A stretch of DNA of 64,000 nucleotides, from contig NC_019779.1 in NCBI RefSeq assembly GCF_000317635.1, positions 3,596,001 to 3,660,000 on the forward strand. The letters run 5' to 3'. How positions within the stretch are numbered: position 1 is the first letter of the stretch; each line of letters begins with the position of its first letter. The notes beneath the pieces are model-generated. The model saw only the letters and a program-made list of their open reading frames with translations. It searched no databases and was not told the origin of the DNA. The stretch is from Halothece sp. PCC 7418 (lineage in GTDB: Bacteria > Cyanobacteriota > Cyanobacteriia > Cyanobacteriales > Rubidibacteraceae). Shown piece by piece: positions 62,980-64,000 of the stretch. The translations under genes and the position numbers were made by a program.

Positions 62980-64000
62980 ATGACCGAAAAAAAAGTTGCA
63001 TTGATTACCGGAATTACTGGTCAAGACGGCTCTTACCTCAGTGAGCTTTTATTAGAAAAAGGCTATGAAGTACATGGGATTATCCGTCGGACTTCTACGT
63101 TTAATACGGATCGGGTTGATCATATTTATGTGGATCCGCACCAAGAAGATGCACGGTTATTCTTGCATTATGGCGATTTAACTGATGGAACAACGTTACG
63201 TCGCATTTTAGAAGCCGTGCAACCGCTTGAAATTTATAATCTTGGCGCACAATCTCATGTGCGGGTCAGTTTTGACTCCCCTGAATATACGGTGGATACT
63301 GCAGCAATGGGAACGTTGCGCTTATTAGAAGCCATTCGGGACTATCAGTATCGCACAGGGATCCAAGTTCGATTTTATCAGGCGGGTTCTTCAGAAATGT
63401 TTGGGAAAGTCCAAGAGATCCCCCAAAAAGAAACAACCCCCTTTTATCCTCGGAGTCCTTATGCTTGCGGAAAAGTTTATGCCCATTGGCAAACGGTAAA
63501 TTATCGAGAATCTTATAATTTATTTGCTTGTAATGGCATTTTGTTTAACCATGAAAGCCCTCGTCGGGGAGAAACCTTCGTGACTAGGAAAATTACTCGC
63601 GCGATCGCGCGGATTTTAGCAGGACAACAGAAATACCTCTACATGGGGAATCTGGACGCAAAACGGGACTGGGGTTACGCCAAAGATTATGTGAAAGCCA
63701 TGTGGTTAATGCTACAACAAAACCAGCCAGATGATTATGTGGTCGCCACCGGTGAAACTCATTCCGTGCGAGAGTTTTTAGAACTGGCTTTTAGCTACGT
63801 GAATCTCAACTGGGAAGATTATGTGCGATTTGATGAGCGGTATCTGCGCCCTGCGGAAGTAGAATTATTAATCGGAGATCCAGCGAAAACCAAAGAAAAA
63901 TTAGGCTGGCAACCGTCCGTGAATTTTGAACAGTTAGTGATGTTAATGGTGGATGCGGATTTAACGGCTTTAGGGCTTCCTCTTCCTGAAAACAAAAACC
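62980..64000 (+). CDS. gmd: GDP-mannose 4,6-dehydratase (3' end beyond window)
   Basis: 340 codons before the window ends; the full enzyme is usually about 350-370. It forms GDP-4-keto-6-deoxymannose, precursor of GDP-fucose and related sugars. Seen: the Rossmann loop [19 protein letters not shown], the catalytic Tyr-Lys in [12 protein letters not shown], the [15 protein letters not shown] stretch and [13 protein letters not shown]. Start ATG 62980, 107 bp after the transferase. Confidence 0.95.
   Translation, partial: MTEKKVALITGITGQDGSYLSELLLEKGYEVHGIIRRTSTFNTDRVDHIYVDPHQEDARLFLHYGDLTDGTTLRRILEAVQPLEIYNLGAQSHVRVSFDSPEYTVDTAAMGTLRLLEAIRDYQYRTGIQVRFYQAGSSEMFGKVQEIPQKETTPFYPRSPYACGKVYAHWQTVNYRESYNLFACNGILFNHESPRRGETFVTRKITRAIARILAGQQKYLYMGNLDAKRDWGYAKDYVKAMWLMLQQNQPDDYVVATGETHSVREFLELAFSYVNLNWEDYVRFDERYLRPAEVELLIGDPAKTKEKLGWQPSVNFEQLVMLMVDADLTALGLPLPENKN

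Overview
The window is chromosomal DNA from a cyanobacterium. The octamer GCGATCGC (HIP1) is very frequent, often as the 12-mer GCGCGATCGCGC. The gene content is cyanobacterial: a Pix/Pil-type chemotaxis operon, cobN, a ThiO-ThiG fusion, DUF3110, DUF3082, DUF3326, DUF4079, DUF2605 and DUF2973 proteins, and the divergent asd-dapA-rnj / tig-clpP-clpX arrangement. A unicellular, possibly halophilic, lineage fits, but genus cannot be fixed from the sequence alone.

Layout. 1-0.66 kb: end of a nitrate/sulfonate-type ABC ATPase. 0.78-7.0 kb: chemotaxis operon (CheY-like, CheW, MCP, hybrid CheA). 7.0-8.9 kb: a decayed IS607-type element whose tnpA was broken by a MITE, next to tnpB. 8.9-12.75 kb: cobN. 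12.9-17.5 kb: TPR and coiled-coil proteins, a cyclophilin-RTX fusion and RidA. 17.9-19.8 kb: amino-acid ABC transporter genes. 19.8-21.3 kb: a second tnpB element. 21.3-31.5 kb: murQ, small conserved proteins, dapL, a LON-domain protein, a lytic transglycosylase, a histidine kinase and trmD. 31.5-35.5 kb: small and conserved hypotheticals, prepilin peptidase and a rhodanese-like protein. 35.7-43.6 kb: rnj, dapA, asd and, divergently, tig, clpP, clpX. 43.7-48.3 kb: two small DUF proteins, a phosphodiesterase, thiO/thiG and DUF4079. 48.4-51.4 kb: dcd and thyX, each interrupted by an intein. 51.5-53.5 kb: rlmN and pyrB. 53.5-57.1 kb: a ParA-like ATPase, a glutaminase-fold protein without the catalytic Ser/Lys, and a PAS protein. 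57.4-60.6 kb: M20 amidohydrolase, bioD, prs and tRNA-Met. 60.6-62.1 kb: insertion-sequence relics around a 744-bp inverted copy of the 3' end of cobN. 62.1-64 kb: a sugar transferase and gmd (cut by the window end).

How the genes fit together. Lysine and cell-wall metabolism is represented by asd, dapA, dapL, murQ and the lytic transglycosylase. Pyrimidine and dTMP supply is represented by dcd, thyX, pyrB and prs. Protein quality control is represented by tig, clpP, clpX and a LON-domain protein. Type IV pilus or motility functions are represented by the chemotaxis operon and prepilin peptidase.

The most notable points are: the tandem intein-split dcd-thyX pair, with both inteins inserted at active-site motifs; a MITE family whose terminal repeat donates TAG stop codons to two genes; the cobN fragment duplication, bounded by a HIP1 site on one side and an IS607 insertion point on the other; and the ParA / dead-glutaminase / PAS gene set, which may be an uncharacterised signalling module.
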